Positions 37,370 to 47,863 are shown, numbered from the stretch's first letter. The stretch: DNA of 64,000 nt from a bacterium (GCA_016125225.1 WGME01000012.1:1-64000), one strand, 5' to 3'. The notes: generated by a model not told the origin, from the letters alone. Program-made: numbers and translations.

Positions 37370-40300
37370 TTAGCGAACGGTGAGAAAATCGTGATGATTG
37401 ATCAGAGTCTGCAAGAGAATCTGGCGAGCCTCCGGCGAGCGGGACTGTAGATACTCAGTGCAGAGGGTGGCTTCTGCGGTGGTCGGGCTCCGCGTCAGAA
37501 TCTGCCGGAATGCTGCTTGAATAAATGCAGCGTCAGGCAACTGTTGCGATTCCATTTCCCTGGCCAGATGCTGAGCGGCTGCGGCGACCAGAGGGCTGTT
37601 CACCATCGCCAGGGCCTGCTGCGGAATGACGCTGTGACTGCGGCGGTAACATTCATTCGGGCTGGCCGCATCAAATGTCAGCAGGAAGGTCATCTGCTTT
37701 TCGTAGGCATGCCGGAAGTAGACACTGCGGCGGAGAATCTTTTCCCCCTCAGCGAAATCGAGATCCGGCCCCCCCGTGGTGCGATCGAGTTGTCCACACA
37801 CCGCAAGCACGCTGTCACGCACGGCCTCGGCTTCCAACCGTCGGACTGCGGCTTTCCACAAGTAATGGTTGTCGCGGTCGAGTTGGCTGTTGGCCTCGGT
37901 CAGTTCCGGAGAAGCCGTGGACGACAACTGATACGTTCGCGACATGGCGATCGACTTGTGAAGCTGTTTGAGATTCCAACCCTGATCCATGAAATCGACG
38001 GCGAGGCTGTCGAGCAGGTCGGCCAATGGGGGACGGGGAGAACGCAATCCGAAGTCGAACATGTTGGCGACAAGCGGTTCACCGAACATACGTTGCCAGA
38101 CATGATTCACCGCCACGCGGGCCGTTAATGGGTTTGACCGGTCGGTAATCCACTGAGCGAAGGCCAACCGTCGCCCCGTCGATTCCCGTGGGTATTCCTT
38201 GCCCACGGGGGTGTAGGTTCCGTCGGATTTCGTCAATTCCGCGGCGGCGGTGTCTCGTTTTTTCTCGGCAGCGGTCACGGCTTCCGCGGCCTTTTTCACG
38301 GCGTCCGATTCGGCTCCTTGCGGCAGTACCGCCTGATGTTTTTGTGTCGCTTCAAGAACGACCACTTCCGCTTCCGCGAGATTTTGGTCACGCTCAGCTT
38401 GTGTGGCGGTCGCTTTCAGTTCAGCGATGTTCATCGCCTCCGGCGTCAGATACTTCGCGCGATCGGCGGCGATGCGGGCCGCAGTGGCTTGAACGGTCAA
38501 CTGTGCGACTTTGAGCTTGGCCGCCGTGACGGCAACCGCGTCTTTCGATTGCTGAAGTTGTGCGGTCGCGGTTTCGATGGTCGGGCGAGCCGTCATCGCT
38601 TCCAGGGTGTGATGGACCGGCGCGGTGGCATCGAGTGGAGACACCGAAAACGATTGAAAGTCCGCGGTACAATCAAAGGTCCATAAGCCGATTTTGCCCG
38701 GCACGCGCTCATGAGGAATCTCAAAGGCCAACGCGGGCTCGCCGTTCACATAGGCATTCAGCCAGCGGTCCTGGAGACGAAGTTCGACGGTGTACTCGCG
38801 GTCTCGCTGAATGTCGAGTTTTCGCTGCCCCTTCGCCGAGTACTCGGGTGTCTGCCGCTGGGCCACGAATTGGATTTTGGGGGTCGGGGGATGAGCACTG
38901 ATATAGATGGCATCGTTTCGCTGGGGCGACTCATCATCAAAACTGATGCCGATGGAATGCCATTGCTGGCCGCCGATCAGCCGGAATTTTGTCGTCAGGA
39001 CGACATCACGAGGGACGGCTTTCTTGCTGATCAGCGAACTCCGTTCAGCGATAATCTGAGCCTGATGGGCTCCGGTCTCATCGAAAGTCCACATCCCCCC
39101 TGCGGTCGCCCAGCGCGATTCATCCAGCTGAGTGAATCGATCTTCCCAAAGCATGGGCGAAGCGGTCGGCGGGTTCTCAGCAGCCGCCTGCAAGCCGGCC
39201 AGTTGCTGCTCGGCCTGAGTGACGCGTTGCTGGGCTTCCGTGTGGGCCGTTTCGGCTTTGGCGAGCGCGGTTTGAACTTGGGCTTCTAGGGCCGCGATGT
39301 CCTGAGCTTGTAACGCGGGATAGTAAGCCAGCACCGGCAGCGGTTGCGGTGTCACCACGAGCGACTGTTCAAAGATGGCGGGAATCTGGGGCGATAGCGG
39401 GTGATCTTTGTCGGGCGATTTTTCATTGCCCCGCAAAAATTTGAAGGTCTGCGTTTCAGGTTGGCCATCAAACGCCCGGGGTAAGCCATCGAGATCGAGA
39501 TTCGGTTGGCTGGCTAAACGATCGGTCCGAACTTCGTGCGGTTCGAAGATCGCCCGCAGCTGGTAATAGTCGTCATGCGTGATGGGGTCGTACTTATGAT
39601 CGTGGCACTTGGCACATTCCATCGTGATGCCGAGAAACGCCTTCGCGGTATGGTCGATGGTGGTGTCCAGCCACGTATTGCGATTGAACTTGAAGTAATT
39701 GCGCGCCAGAAAACCGGTAGCCCGCAATGTCGCCGGATCATCCGGAGCGAGTTCATCACCCGCGAGCATTTCGCGGAGCATCTGGTCGTAGGGCTTGTCA
39801 GCATTGAGCGATTCGATGATCCAGTCGCGCCAGTGCCAGATGTGCCGGGAGCTGCTGCGGAGTTCGTCGCGATATCCGTCCCAATCGCTGTACCGCCAGA
39901 CATCCATCCAATGCCGCCCCCAGCGCTCACCGTAGGCCGGTGAAGCCAGCAGACGATCGACGACCGTTTCCCAAGCGGTGGCAGAATCATCAGCGAGGAA
40001 GGCGTCGATTTCGTTGGGTGTGGGTGGCAAACCAGTCAGGTCGAGTGTGATCCGCCGCAGCAACGTCGTCCGATCAGCTGCGGCGACGGCTTGTAATCCC
40101 AGTTCTCGATGATGCTGGGACAGCAAGCGGTCAATCGAAGTGGCAGACCATTCGGGCGGGGCATCGTTCGGCAACGTCGGCTGGACCGGGGGGCGATAGG
40201 CCCAGTGATCTTTGGGTGACGACAAGGCCGTTTCATTTTCCGGTGCCGGTGCTCCCTCAGCGATCCATTGCCGCAAGACGTCAATCTGAGCGGCTGTCAG

Positions 40301-40594
40301 CGGTTCACCTTCCCCTTCCGGCGGCATCCGTTCGGCGGGATCGGTGGCAGATACACGGGCTAGGAGTCGGCTGGTTTCGGGAAACCGGGGTTGGATCACG
40401 CGGGCATCGGCGTCGCCAGTGGTCATGGCTGCTGCGGTATCGAGTCGCAGCCCCCCTTCCTGCTTGAGCGGGCCATGGCAAGCCACGCACTTCCGGGCCA
40501 GCAGCGGCTTGATCGTGCCGAGATACTCGTCCGCGGCAAAGAGGGAGCTAACCGTTCCCGCCAGACAGACCAGGCAGCACAGACTTCGGAACAT
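37370..40594 (-). CDS. PSD1 / DUF1549-DUF1553 cytochrome-c-like protein with inserted beta-sandwich
   Basis: 1074 residues, longer than the first copy (about 932). Signal peptide [21 protein letters not shown]-terminal haem motif [16 protein letters not shown]1549 with a second CxxCH ([11 protein letters not shown]); C-terminal DUF1553 with [17 protein letters not shown] and [13 protein letters not shown]. The extra length comes from a block at about residues 481-652 ([19 protein letters not shown] ... [20 protein letters not shown]) that resembles DUF1080/concanavalin-type sandwiches, flanked by Ala/Gln-rich coiled coils. Such a domain may bind a polysaccharide. It heads the operon with DUF1501 and the sugar isomerase. 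Confidence 0.92.
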   Translation of the reverse strand: MFRSLCCLVCLAGTVSSLFAADEYLGTIKPLLARKCVACHGPLKQEGGLRLDTAAAMTTGDADARVIQPRFPETSRLLARVSATDPAERMPPEGEGEPLTAAQIDVLRQWIAEGAPAPENETALSSPKDHWAYRPPVQPTLPNDAPPEWSATSIDRLLSQHHRELGLQAVAAADRTTLLRRITLDLTGLPPTPNEIDAFLADDSATAWETVVDRLLASPAYGERWGRHWMDVWRYSDWDGYRDELRSSSRHIWHWRDWIIESLNADKPYDQMLREMLAGDELAPDDPATLRATGFLARNYFKFNRNTWLDTTIDHTAKAFLGITMECAKCHDHKYDPITHDDYYQLRAIFEPHEVRTDRLASQPNLDLDGLPRAFDGQPETQTFKFLRGNEKSPDKDHPLSPQIPAIFEQSLVVTPQPLPVLAYYPALQAQDIAALEAQVQTALAKAETAHTEAQQRVTQAEQQLAGLQAAAENPPTASPMLWEDRFTQLDESRWATAGGMWTFDETGAHQAQIIAERSSLISKKAVPRDVVLTTKFRLIGGQQWHSIGISFDDESPQRNDAIYISAHPPTPKIQFVAQRQTPEYSAKGQRKLDIQRDREYTVELRLQDRWLNAYVNGEPALAFEIPHERVPGKIGLWTFDCTADFQSFSVSPLDATAPVHHTLEAMTARPTIETATAQLQQSKDAVAVTAAKLKVAQLTVQATAARIAADRAKYLTPEAMNIAELKATATQAERDQNLAEAEVVVLEATQKHQAVLPQGAESDAVKKAAEAVTAAEKKRDTAAAELTKSDGTYTPVGKEYPRESTGRRLAFAQWITDRSNPLTARVAVNHVWQRMFGEPLVANMFDFGLRSPRPPLADLLDSLAVDFMDQGWNLKQLHKSIAMSRTYQLSSTASPELTEANSQLDRDNHYLWKAAVRRLEAEAVRDSVLAVCGQLDRTTGGPDLDFAEGEKILRRSVYFRHAYEKQMTFLLTFDAASPNECYRRSHSVIPQQALAMVNSPLVAAAAQHLAREMESQQLPDAAFIQAAFRQILTRSPTTAEATLCTEYLQSRSPEARQILLQTLINHHDFLTVR

Positions 40595-40798
40595 GGCGGG
40601 TACTCTGAGACGGAGTCGACGAAGGCGAGCGTGCTACTAGGTTAAGCAGACCCATCAACAATCGCCAGTGTGTTTATGCCGTCGCATCTGGACGCCGCCA
40701 AGATTCTTCCGCACAATGAGTTCGATCCGCAGGGTTTCGCTCTCCTTGCTGGCTTCCTGGGTTCGACTCTGCTCCTTTAGCGGTTAGCCATCGACGTT

Positions 40799-42676
40799 AT
40801 GTCACCACTCGATTTCAGCGATCGCATTACCTGCCTGCCGGTGATTCATGGCAGCGGCGACTGTGCCGTTGAGGTCCGGCGGCTGATGTTGTCACGCGAT
40901 TTCGATTGCCTCGCGGTTCCCTTGCCCCCGTCATTCCAGGCGAGAGTTGAGCAGGCGATCGAGCAGTTGCCGCAGTTGTCGATGGTCTTACAGCGCGAAC
41001 CCTCGTGGACCGCCCCCGTCGATTGGTCGCCCGATGCCGAGGAAGACGAGAGGGATACCGAAACGGAAGTGGCCAGTTATGTGCCCATCGATCCCTGTCA
41101 GCCGGTGATTGCCGCGTTGCGATTGGCGTTGGGGGAACGTTTGCCGCGAGCCTATATCGATCTGGAGACCGATCGCTTTGAAAGTTACGGGGCGATGTTG
41201 CCCGACCCGTATGCCCTGAAACAAGTAGCCGCCGATCGCTTTGCGGCAGCGGTCTTGCCAACGATTCCGCGACCTGCCTCGGAACAGGGCCGGCAACGGG
41301 TCGAAGAGATGGGCCGACGATTACGCGAGTTGGAACAGCGCTATGAGCGCATCCTGCTGGTCTGTTCGATGATCGACTGGCCCTGGATTCGGGAAGCTTA
41401 CCGAGATCAACCACCCAGCGATGTCACCGAAACATCCGTCGAAGAGACCGAAACCTACGCCGTGGAAAGCCGGACCTCGCTCTTCCTGCTGGGCGAGTTG
41501 CCGTTCATCACTGGCCTGTATGAATCGGCCCGGGCCGAATTAGAACAGGACGAGAATCTGTCGCTTGATGGCGTGAAAGCGTTATTGCTGGCGACTCGCG
41601 ACCACTACAAGCACGAACTGGGGCGACAGGCCCGCACGATCTCACCGAAATTGCTGCAGACCTATTTTCAATACGTCCGCAATCTCTCGCTGATCGAACG
41701 GCGACTGACACCCGACTTCTATACCTTGATGGTCGCTGCCCAACAGATTTTCGGCGATCAGTTTGCTCAATCACTTGCCGAAGTGGCCCGCACCTATCCG
41801 TATGACAATGCTGGTGCTCGGCCGGAATTCCGGTGCGGGATTCAGCAGGGGCGGTTGCCCGATGGCACGAATCTGGAACTGAAAAACCGGTTGCCCGGTC
41901 AAGTCATCCACTGGCGTTCGCTGCAGCTGAAACCAAAGCCGCTGCGCATGGACCAGTTCCGTTGGCAGATGCGCTGGAATCCGTATCGACAATGCAGTTG
42001 GCCGCCTGAAGATGTGGCCATCGAAAAGTTTCGCACGCATGTCAAAGAGACGGCGTTGTCGTTGATCGGCAGTGATCTCGCGCGCTCTGAAAAATTCTCG
42101 ACCAGCCTCAAAGACGGACTCGATATCCGCGAGACATTGCGGAACTGGCACACCGGCGATCTCTATGTCAAAGTTCTGCCCCCCACGCGTGGCTCACTTG
42201 ATAGCGTGGTCATGCTGTTCGATGCCCCCGCTGATCCGCGAGACTATCCGTGGCGGGTCACCTGGCATGCGGAGCATCATGACGAATCGACGCTGGCGTT
42301 GTTCGCCACCGACTTCAGCCAGAACTTGGTGGGGCCGGGAATCGGGCAGGCTTTGTATGGCGGGGCTTTGTTCTTGTTTCCCCCGCGACCCATTCCCGAT
42401 ATCTGGCGGAATCAGCGGTTCGACTTCACCGATACCTTGGAAGAACGGCTGCTGTCCGCCGCCTGTTTCCATGCCGAAGAACGCCATGTCGCCGTGTTGA
42501 GTGCCTTGCCGCCGGGGCAGGGCTGGAAGAAGCTTGCGAAACGCTTCGGCAAGACTCTGGTGCATGTGCCTTTGTCCCGGTTCAGCCAGGAACAGATTCA
42601 GCAGCTGCGGATCTTCCATGTGCTGAATGGCACCCAGATCCGCAGTTATGCTTCAAATTTCATCCGCAAGGCATAA
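40799..42676 (+). CDS. Large protein of unknown function, N terminus TraB/ChaN/DUF5682-like
   Basis: 625 residues, no signal peptide or membrane segment seen. The N-terminal ~200 residues follow the pattern of TraB/ChaN/EreA-like folds: ITCLPVIHGSGDCAVEVRRL, FDCLAVPLPPSF, a central LPRAYIDLETDRF and RILLVCSMIDWPWI. The remaining ~420 residues (helical middle, then TRGSLDSVVMLFDAPADPRDYPWRVTWHAEHHDESTL in two parts and a final GGALFLFPPRPIPDIW) match nothing I recognise. It stands alone on the plus strand, divergent from the PSD1 operon. The fold suggestion for the first part is tentative. Confidence 0.55.
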   Translation: MSPLDFSDRITCLPVIHGSGDCAVEVRRLMLSRDFDCLAVPLPPSFQARVEQAIEQLPQLSMVLQREPSWTAPVDWSPDAEEDERDTETEVASYVPIDPCQPVIAALRLALGERLPRAYIDLETDRFESYGAMLPDPYALKQVAADRFAAAVLPTIPRPASEQGRQRVEEMGRRLRELEQRYERILLVCSMIDWPWIREAYRDQPPSDVTETSVEETETYAVESRTSLFLLGELPFITGLYESARAELEQDENLSLDGVKALLLATRDHYKHELGRQARTISPKLLQTYFQYVRNLSLIERRLTPDFYTLMVAAQQIFGDQFAQSLAEVARTYPYDNAGARPEFRCGIQQGRLPDGTNLELKNRLPGQVIHWRSLQLKPKPLRMDQFRWQMRWNPYRQCSWPPEDVAIEKFRTHVKETALSLIGSDLARSEKFSTSLKDGLDIRETLRNWHTGDLYVKVLPPTRGSLDSVVMLFDAPADPRDYPWRVTWHAEHHDESTLALFATDFSQNLVGPGIGQALYGGALFLFPPRPIPDIWRNQRFDFTDTLEERLLSAACFHAEERHVAVLSALPPGQGWKKLAKRFGKTLVHVPLSRFSQEQIQQLRIFHVLNGTQIRSYASNFIRKA

Positions 42677-42708
42677 ATTTCGGCACGAGGTGTCGCCGAG
42701 CGTGCCCT

Positions 42709-43125
42709 TTACCAGACCTCTTCCCATTGGGCGAGATGAGCGTGCGCATGGCGACCGGCCGGAAACGCTTTGGGGGCCGTGGCAGGAATCCGCAACCACA
42801 CGGCATGACCGCGGTAGTCGCCTTCGATGGCCACATGCGGACCCACATCATCCTGAGCACCCAGTCCTTGAGCCTGCCACGCGAAAGAGCGAATGGAGTC
42901 AAACACCTGGGACAAGGCCTGCAGGTCGAGGAAGAATCGCGAGCTGCGCTGCCGACCGTCGTGAATCCCCCCGATCACTTCCGTCGCCGAGACGAATAAC
43001 GTGACTTCGCTGGGACCAGCCCCCTGATAGATATGGCAACCAATGGGAGCCATCGATTCCACGCCCACCAGATGTGCCGCGACTTCGTCGGCGAATTGAT
43101 GGAGCCATTCCGGGGGATTGACCAT
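42709..43125 (-). CDS. Small protein of unknown function, paralogue of the one at 52302
   Basis: 138 residues from the ATG at 43125 (MVNPPEWLHQFADEV), which has GAAGGA upstream. No signal or membrane segment. It aligns by eye with the protein encoded at 52302-52778: WLHQFADEVAAHLV versus WLADFVQHAADWF, VSATEVIGGIHDGR versus GSTEMVGGKDDGQ, FFLDLQAL versus FELNLLGL, and a shared IEGDYRGH/IRGTVGEH strand and final AP...R.H segment. Shared small alpha/beta fold with an unknown ligand is likely. I do not recognise a named family. Confidence 0.75.
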   Translation of the reverse strand: MVNPPEWLHQFADEVAAHLVGVESMAPIGCHIYQGAGPSEVTLFVSATEVIGGIHDGRQRSSRFFLDLQALSQVFDSIRSFAWQAQGLGAQDDVGPHVAIEGDYRGHAVWLRIPATAPKAFPAGRHAHAHLAQWEEVW

Positions 43126-43813
43126 GTCTGCGTCCTTCTCTTCCGTGATTGCCAATTGAAGGGGATTCAATTCGAGAGCGGTTGAGACGATCGCAACTGG
43201 GATGCCACCCCGTGACGGCTCACGTCAGATTGCCTGCCCTGCGAAATCGGTCCTCCATGGCCAATCACTATGACAACTGTGAAGCGAGGGGATCGTGGGG
43301 CTTGTGGGCGTTGAACTTGCGAAAATCGACGCGCCTGCTGTGTCTCTTGGCAGCCAGCGTGTGGGTTTCTACCAGTCTGGAGACGCGTGCAATTGATATG
43401 TCCCTTACGTTATGCGAGACCGCTAACTTGAACGGGTTCCGTCTCTGAAACACGTTTGTCGAGCGATCATGAATGGCCTGTGTACAACACTCAGAACATC
43501 GGACCGAAGACCCGTCAGATTGGTCCGTCGTTGTGTCTCGTCTGGTGAACAGTTTGTATGCCCCGGTATTCGGCGGTTGGGCAGATCGGGACGCCAAACT
43601 TGAGCCCTTTTTGCCTCACAATGGACTGGTATCGTTTCCCACAGGCGGCCGGTTGTAGCGATTGTAGGAATTATGCCTGCAGTCTTTCACTTCCTTTCAT
43701 CTGTCGGCACAATCGGCAAGTTCTGCATGCGCGGCGCATCCCTTTCCTTTCCGAAATTGTTTGCTGATCGCTGGGGGTGAGCGGTCAACGGCCAACGGAG
43801 TGGGGCTCGGCAG
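43126..43813. other. Divergent gap before the TonB receptor, no supported gene
   Basis: 688 bp between the small minus-strand gene and the receptor. It should contain the receptor's promoter and perhaps an iron-responsive operator. I searched for a Fur-like palindrome and found none that is convincing. A 99-codon frame at 43149-43448 (+) has no good ribosome binding site or motif. The AT-rich tract at about 43680-43770 may hold the promoter. Confidence 0.4.
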
Positions 43814-46057
43814 ATGATCCAACGGAAGTGGACAGGAGTGCTGCTGAGTCTCGGCGCATGCCTTCTGGGAAATGCGGGGCTGGTGTGCGCTCAGGAACCC
43901 GATGCCGCAACGTTGCCCGAAGTGAATGTGCAGGCAACGCCGCTGCCTTTGACACCCCCCGATGCGGTCTTCCCGCCCGCGGGATTCGATCCGACGCCGT
44001 TGCTTCCGAGTACGATTCTGGAGAGCACAATCTTTGGTTCCCCTAAGGCGGACGGTTACCGGGCCAGTTCCTCGACCGCGGCGACCTTTGTCGACGTCCC
44101 CGATATTGAACTCCCGGCGTCAGTGAGCACGGTTACGCGGGATGTGATCATCGATCAACAGGCCCTGCGGATTGACGACATTCTGCGTGATGTCAGCGGG
44201 GCTACGAAGTTGAGCGATCAACTGCGACCCGATTCGTTTCTGATACGTGGCTTTCAGGTGGAGTCTCGAGACTACCGCAAGAATGGCATGCTCGACCCGA
44301 CCTACACCCCCCGCGATTTTGCCAACGTCGAGCGCGTCGAAATCCTGAAAGGCCCTGGCTCGGTGTTGTACGGAGCGGGGCAACCTTCGGGTACGGTGAA
44401 CCTCGTCACCAAGAAACCCTTCGCCGAAGATTACAACGCCTTCACCGCCCAGTTCGGCAGTTTCGACTTCCAACGCTACACCATCGATACCAACGGTCGT
44501 GTGAATGACGATGGCGATGTGTTGTTCCGGGTGAACATGGCCTATGAGAATCGAGACAGCTTCCGCGACTATGGTTACAACGAACGGGTCTTTGTCGCCC
44601 CGGTGATTAGTTGGATCATCGATGATGACACATCGCTCACCTGGGAAGGGGAATATCTGCAGGATCGCCGCCGGTTCGATACGGGTGTCGTCGCGTTGAA
44701 TGGTCAGGTCGGCAGCTTGCCCATCGAGCGGTATCTTGGTGAACCCGAGAACGATTTCCAGTTGTTCCAGGATTGGCGGCAATCGATTTTTCTCGATCAC
44801 CGGTTCAATGACATCTGGACAGCGCGGGTGATGGCGACCAACATTTTCTATTACGCGCCGTCATCGGGCACCTTCCCGCTCAGCCAGGACGCGGGGACGA
44901 CGACCATCAACCGCTCCCGGCAGGATATCACCCAGTTTTTCGAGCAGTATCACGGACTGACGTTCAACCTCGCGGCCGAATTCCTCACGGGTGCGATGGA
45001 ACACAAACTGGTCATCGGCACCGAGCAGGGCTGGTTCATCTCGAATAATTTTCTGTCGGAATCGACGATTCCCGGTTTACAGAACCTGCCGATTGATGCG
45101 GTGAACCCGGATTACACTGACCCCAACGTCTTCTTCACGCCGGCCAAGTTCGAATCAGTCTTTCGGGAGAATCGACACGGCGAATACGTACAGGACGTGA
45201 TCAAGATCAACGAGCAATGGTCAACCTTGGTGGGGCTGCGGTACGACAGTGTCGACACCACATTCCAGCGCGAGTTAAAGACCTTCGGTATTCCCACGCT
45301 GCCCGATACAGAGACCGATCAGACCTTCACGCGCTGGACGCCGCGTGTCGGCATCACCTACCAACCGATTCCCGAGGAATGGAGCATCTTCGGCAGTTAT
45401 GCCCGCTCTTTCGATGCACCCAGTGGTGGTCCCCGTATCACCGATGATCCGCTCAAACCGGAAATCGGTGAGGCCTGGGAAGTCGGTACCAAACTGCAAT
45501 TGCTGCCACGGCTCGCGGGGCAGGCCACGTGGTTCTGGATTCAAAAAGACAATGTGACGATCGATACCACGACGTCCACGCCACCGTTCTTTGTGACGTC
45601 GCAAGTGGGGCAGCAGACGAGTCAGGGGATGGAACTCAGCCTGATTGGGAACCTGACCGATCGCTGGACCACGACATCGAATTACACCATCACCGATGCT
45701 GTGCTGCGTGATCCAACCAATCCTGATCTCGACGACCGTCGGCCGCGCAATGTCCCCCGGCACATGGTCAACCTGTGGTCGCGGTACAACGTGATCCAGA
45801 ACGATCAACACACGCTGGGTTATGGGTTGGGCATGGTCTATCTGGACGATCGGTTGGCGTCGTTCGGCGGCGATCTGCGGCTGCCCGATTTCACCCGTTG
45901 GGACGCCGGTCTGTTCTACACCCGCGGCATGTGGAACACTTCGCTGTACATCGAAAACCTGTTCGACAAAGAGTACTACACCGGCTCGGTGAACGACTTC
46001 CAGATTTACCCCGGGGCACCTATCACGTTCCGTGGTCAGGTTGGGGTGGTGTTTTGA
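43814..46057 (+). CDS. TonB-dependent siderophore receptor
   Basis: 747 residues with signal peptide (MIQRKWTGVLLSLGACLLGNAGLVCAQ). A TonB-box-like stretch TLPEVNVQATP comes next, then the plug domain (VSTVTRDVIIDQQALRIDDILRDVSGATK, then RGFQVESRDYRKNG and VERVEILKGPGSVLYGAGQPSGTVNLVTKKP). The 22-strand barrel follows, ending with the expected aromatic C terminus (TFRGQVGVVF). The overall layout is that of FhuA/FpvA-type receptors that import ferric siderophores. No TonB/ExbBD or siderophore genes are in this window. Confidence 0.93.
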   Translation: MIQRKWTGVLLSLGACLLGNAGLVCAQEPDAATLPEVNVQATPLPLTPPDAVFPPAGFDPTPLLPSTILESTIFGSPKADGYRASSSTAATFVDVPDIELPASVSTVTRDVIIDQQALRIDDILRDVSGATKLSDQLRPDSFLIRGFQVESRDYRKNGMLDPTYTPRDFANVERVEILKGPGSVLYGAGQPSGTVNLVTKKPFAEDYNAFTAQFGSFDFQRYTIDTNGRVNDDGDVLFRVNMAYENRDSFRDYGYNERVFVAPVISWIIDDDTSLTWEGEYLQDRRRFDTGVVALNGQVGSLPIERYLGEPENDFQLFQDWRQSIFLDHRFNDIWTARVMATNIFYYAPSSGTFPLSQDAGTTTINRSRQDITQFFEQYHGLTFNLAAEFLTGAMEHKLVIGTEQGWFISNNFLSESTIPGLQNLPIDAVNPDYTDPNVFFTPAKFESVFRENRHGEYVQDVIKINEQWSTLVGLRYDSVDTTFQRELKTFGIPTLPDTETDQTFTRWTPRVGITYQPIPEEWSIFGSYARSFDAPSGGPRITDDPLKPEIGEAWEVGTKLQLLPRLAGQATWFWIQKDNVTIDTTTSTPPFFVTSQVGQQTSQGMELSLIGNLTDRWTTTSNYTITDAVLRDPTNPDLDDRRPRNVPRHMVNLWSRYNVIQNDQHTLGYGLGMVYLDDRLASFGGDLRLPDFTRWDAGLFYTRGMWNTSLYIENLFDKEYYTGSVNDFQIYPGAPITFRGQVGVVF

Positions 46058-46074
46058 GGGGTCGGGGGCAGGTG

Positions 46075-47181
46075 TCAGGAAATCGCAACCACGGCGGCAA
46101 CGTGATGTGTGGGGCCACCGCAAATCATGCTGGGCGAGGTGCGTAGCACCTGGCATTGTGCGTCGAGATAGCCCCGGCTACGCGCTGCTGAGAGATGGTC
46201 GCCGCGTTCCCAGGCGGTGCGTGATCCCAGCCACCAGTAACCGAAACGGATCGAAGTGAAGTGGCGTCGCCAGCCGAGGGCGAGGCGACCCATCGTCCAG
46301 CGGGCATTCACATCTTGCAGTGGTCGGCAACGGACTGCACCGCTGTCATCGCGATACCACATGGCATCGATCCCCAGCGGACCACGATAGCCCTGCTGAT
46401 GCAGTCGCTCTGCAGCCTGCGTAGCGATCTCGATGGCCGGCGACCAGTCGTGCGCGGAATCGGTCTGGTGAAAAATCGAACCGGCATATTGCCCCTGTGA
46501 TGTCGGCAGCATCTCGGCGACCCCGACGAATTGTACGCCAGTGTCCACGATGTCGAACAGAATGCCGGCCTCGGCGATCCGCTGGACCCACGGTTCAAAA
46601 AAGACCACGCCATCGGCTCGCTGGCGTTTGGTGAACCATGGGCGTAGTGCTGCGGTCAGCGGACCATATCCCAGTAAGCGTTCGCGTCCTGACATGCCGA
46701 ATTCGGCCTTGATCACCCATTTCGTTAAGAGACCGGGAAATTGAGCAACCGCGGTTTCCACGGCGGAGAGATCGGTGATCGTCTGGCTTCCCTCCAGTCC
46801 GACATTCCAACTCTGTTCGAGATCCATCGACCAGCGGCGCGAATTCGCCCTGCGGATGATCTGCGGGTCAATCACGATTTGAGCGCGTTGTTGTGCAAGG
46901 TGACTGAGTGCGGATGTCCATCCCCAGGGAACCAGCTCAGCGTCTGCGGGAATGTCAGCGAACTGCGTCACCGTCTGCAACCGGGGCAGGCCGACCGAGG
47001 CACACTGCTCCCAGAATTCCTGTTCGATGGATTCAGGTGTCCAGAGAATGTCGCCATCATCAGCGATGGCCAGCCAACTGGTAGCGAGTTCGGCATTTAA
47101 GCGGCGGAGTTGAGACGAAAGGGTTGAACCGGGCCTAGCCAGTTGGTGTTCGAAATCGAAGTTGCCAATGAAGGCCCGCAT
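46075..47181 (-). CDS. ATP-grasp-fold protein of unknown substrate
   Basis: 368 residues. The ATP-grasp pattern is visible: TKWVIKAEFGMSGRERLLGYG (nucleotide-binding Lys and Gly loop), GVVFFEPWVQ, DIVDTGVQFVGVAEM and the metal-binding end LGIDAMWYRDDSGAVRCRPLQDVNARWTMGR, where DVNAR stands for the usual D(I)NPR. The first 120 residues form an N-terminal domain. Such proteins ligate a carboxylate to an amine or thiol; the substrate here is unknown. It is convergent with the TonB receptor (17 bp apart) and follows the PaiB-like gene on the same strand by 7 bp. Confidence 0.75.
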   Translation of the reverse strand: MRAFIGNFDFEHQLARPGSTLSSQLRRLNAELATSWLAIADDGDILWTPESIEQEFWEQCASVGLPRLQTVTQFADIPADAELVPWGWTSALSHLAQQRAQIVIDPQIIRRANSRRWSMDLEQSWNVGLEGSQTITDLSAVETAVAQFPGLLTKWVIKAEFGMSGRERLLGYGPLTAALRPWFTKRQRADGVVFFEPWVQRIAEAGILFDIVDTGVQFVGVAEMLPTSQGQYAGSIFHQTDSAHDWSPAIEIATQAAERLHQQGYRGPLGIDAMWYRDDSGAVRCRPLQDVNARWTMGRLALGWRRHFTSIRFGYWWLGSRTAWERGDHLSAARSRGYLDAQCQVLRTSPSMICGGPTHHVAAVVAIS

Positions 47182-47188
47182 GCCGATC

Positions 47189-47812
47189 TCACTTCGCGGA
47201 AGGCAGGGTGGCGGCCATCAACGCGGCGATCGCCACCGCATCGGCATCGCCTTGCTGTTGCAGTCCGGCAATGACACGCTCGCGGCGTTCCAGCGAATGG
47301 TTCTGGCTGAGCTTCCACTTGCCTTCGAGCCGTGTGACTTCGATCCGAAAGCCCACAATGGCCGCCAGCAGCTTGCGGGCGAAATCAGTGTCTCGTTCGA
47401 ATTTCCACGGTTGGGCCTGCGGTTGTTCATAGCGTTCCACCGTTTGAGCCACGATGTCGAGCGTTTCGTCATCATCGACCAGTTCAAAGACACCGTACGC
47501 ATGCACGGCGACATAGTTCCAGGTGGGAACAACGTTCTCGGCGGCATACCAGGTGGGTGTGATGTAAGCGTGCGGACCATGGAAGACCACCATCACCGTT
47601 TCGCCGTCGGCATACCGCCAGTGGGGGTTGGCCTTCGCCATGTGGCCGATGAGCGTGCCCTGCGGTCCGGTCGTGCGATCGAGAAGAAACGGCAGATGCG
47701 TGCCCAGCGGCAGTTCGTCCCCCTGAGACGTCAACAGCCCAAAGCTGTGTAGTTCGATGAATGCATGGATCGTAGCGAGATCCGTCTCATGAAAGGCCGC
47801 GGGCAGGTACAT
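47189..47812 (-). CDS. PaiB-like FMN-binding negative transcriptional regulator family protein
   Basis: 207 residues, the usual length. PaiB-type pattern: MYLPAAFHETDLATIHAFIELHSFGLL at the N terminus, HLPFLLDRTTGPQGTLIGHMAKANPHWR with flavin-binding HLPF and GHMAKANPHW, then VMVVFHGPHAYITPTWYAAENVVPTWNY and VAVHAYGVFEL. The fold is the FMN-binding split barrel. It is a putative regulator in Bacillus, but the target here is unknown. The gene is upstream of the ATP-grasp gene with only 7 bp between, so the two are probably one operon. Divergent from ribD. Confidence 0.9.
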   Translation of the reverse strand: MYLPAAFHETDLATIHAFIELHSFGLLTSQGDELPLGTHLPFLLDRTTGPQGTLIGHMAKANPHWRYADGETVMVVFHGPHAYITPTWYAAENVVPTWNYVAVHAYGVFELVDDDETLDIVAQTVERYEQPQAQPWKFERDTDFARKLLAAIVGFRIEVTRLEGKWKLSQNHSLERRERVIAGLQQQGDADAVAIAALMAATLPSAK

Positions 47813-47863
47813 GATGGGGTGTCAATCATCTATGGGGATTGGTCTCTGCGCTCTCCGTATTTC

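Noticed and set aside
43149-43448. 99-codon plus-strand frame before the TonB receptor
   Set aside because: No good ribosome binding site or recognisable domain, and it sits in a presumed promoter region.
43649-43666. 16-nt match CGGTTGTAGCGATTGT shared between about 43650 and about 57034
   Set aside because: A match of this length between two points in 64 kb is close to what chance gives, and there is no inverted or tandem structure around it.
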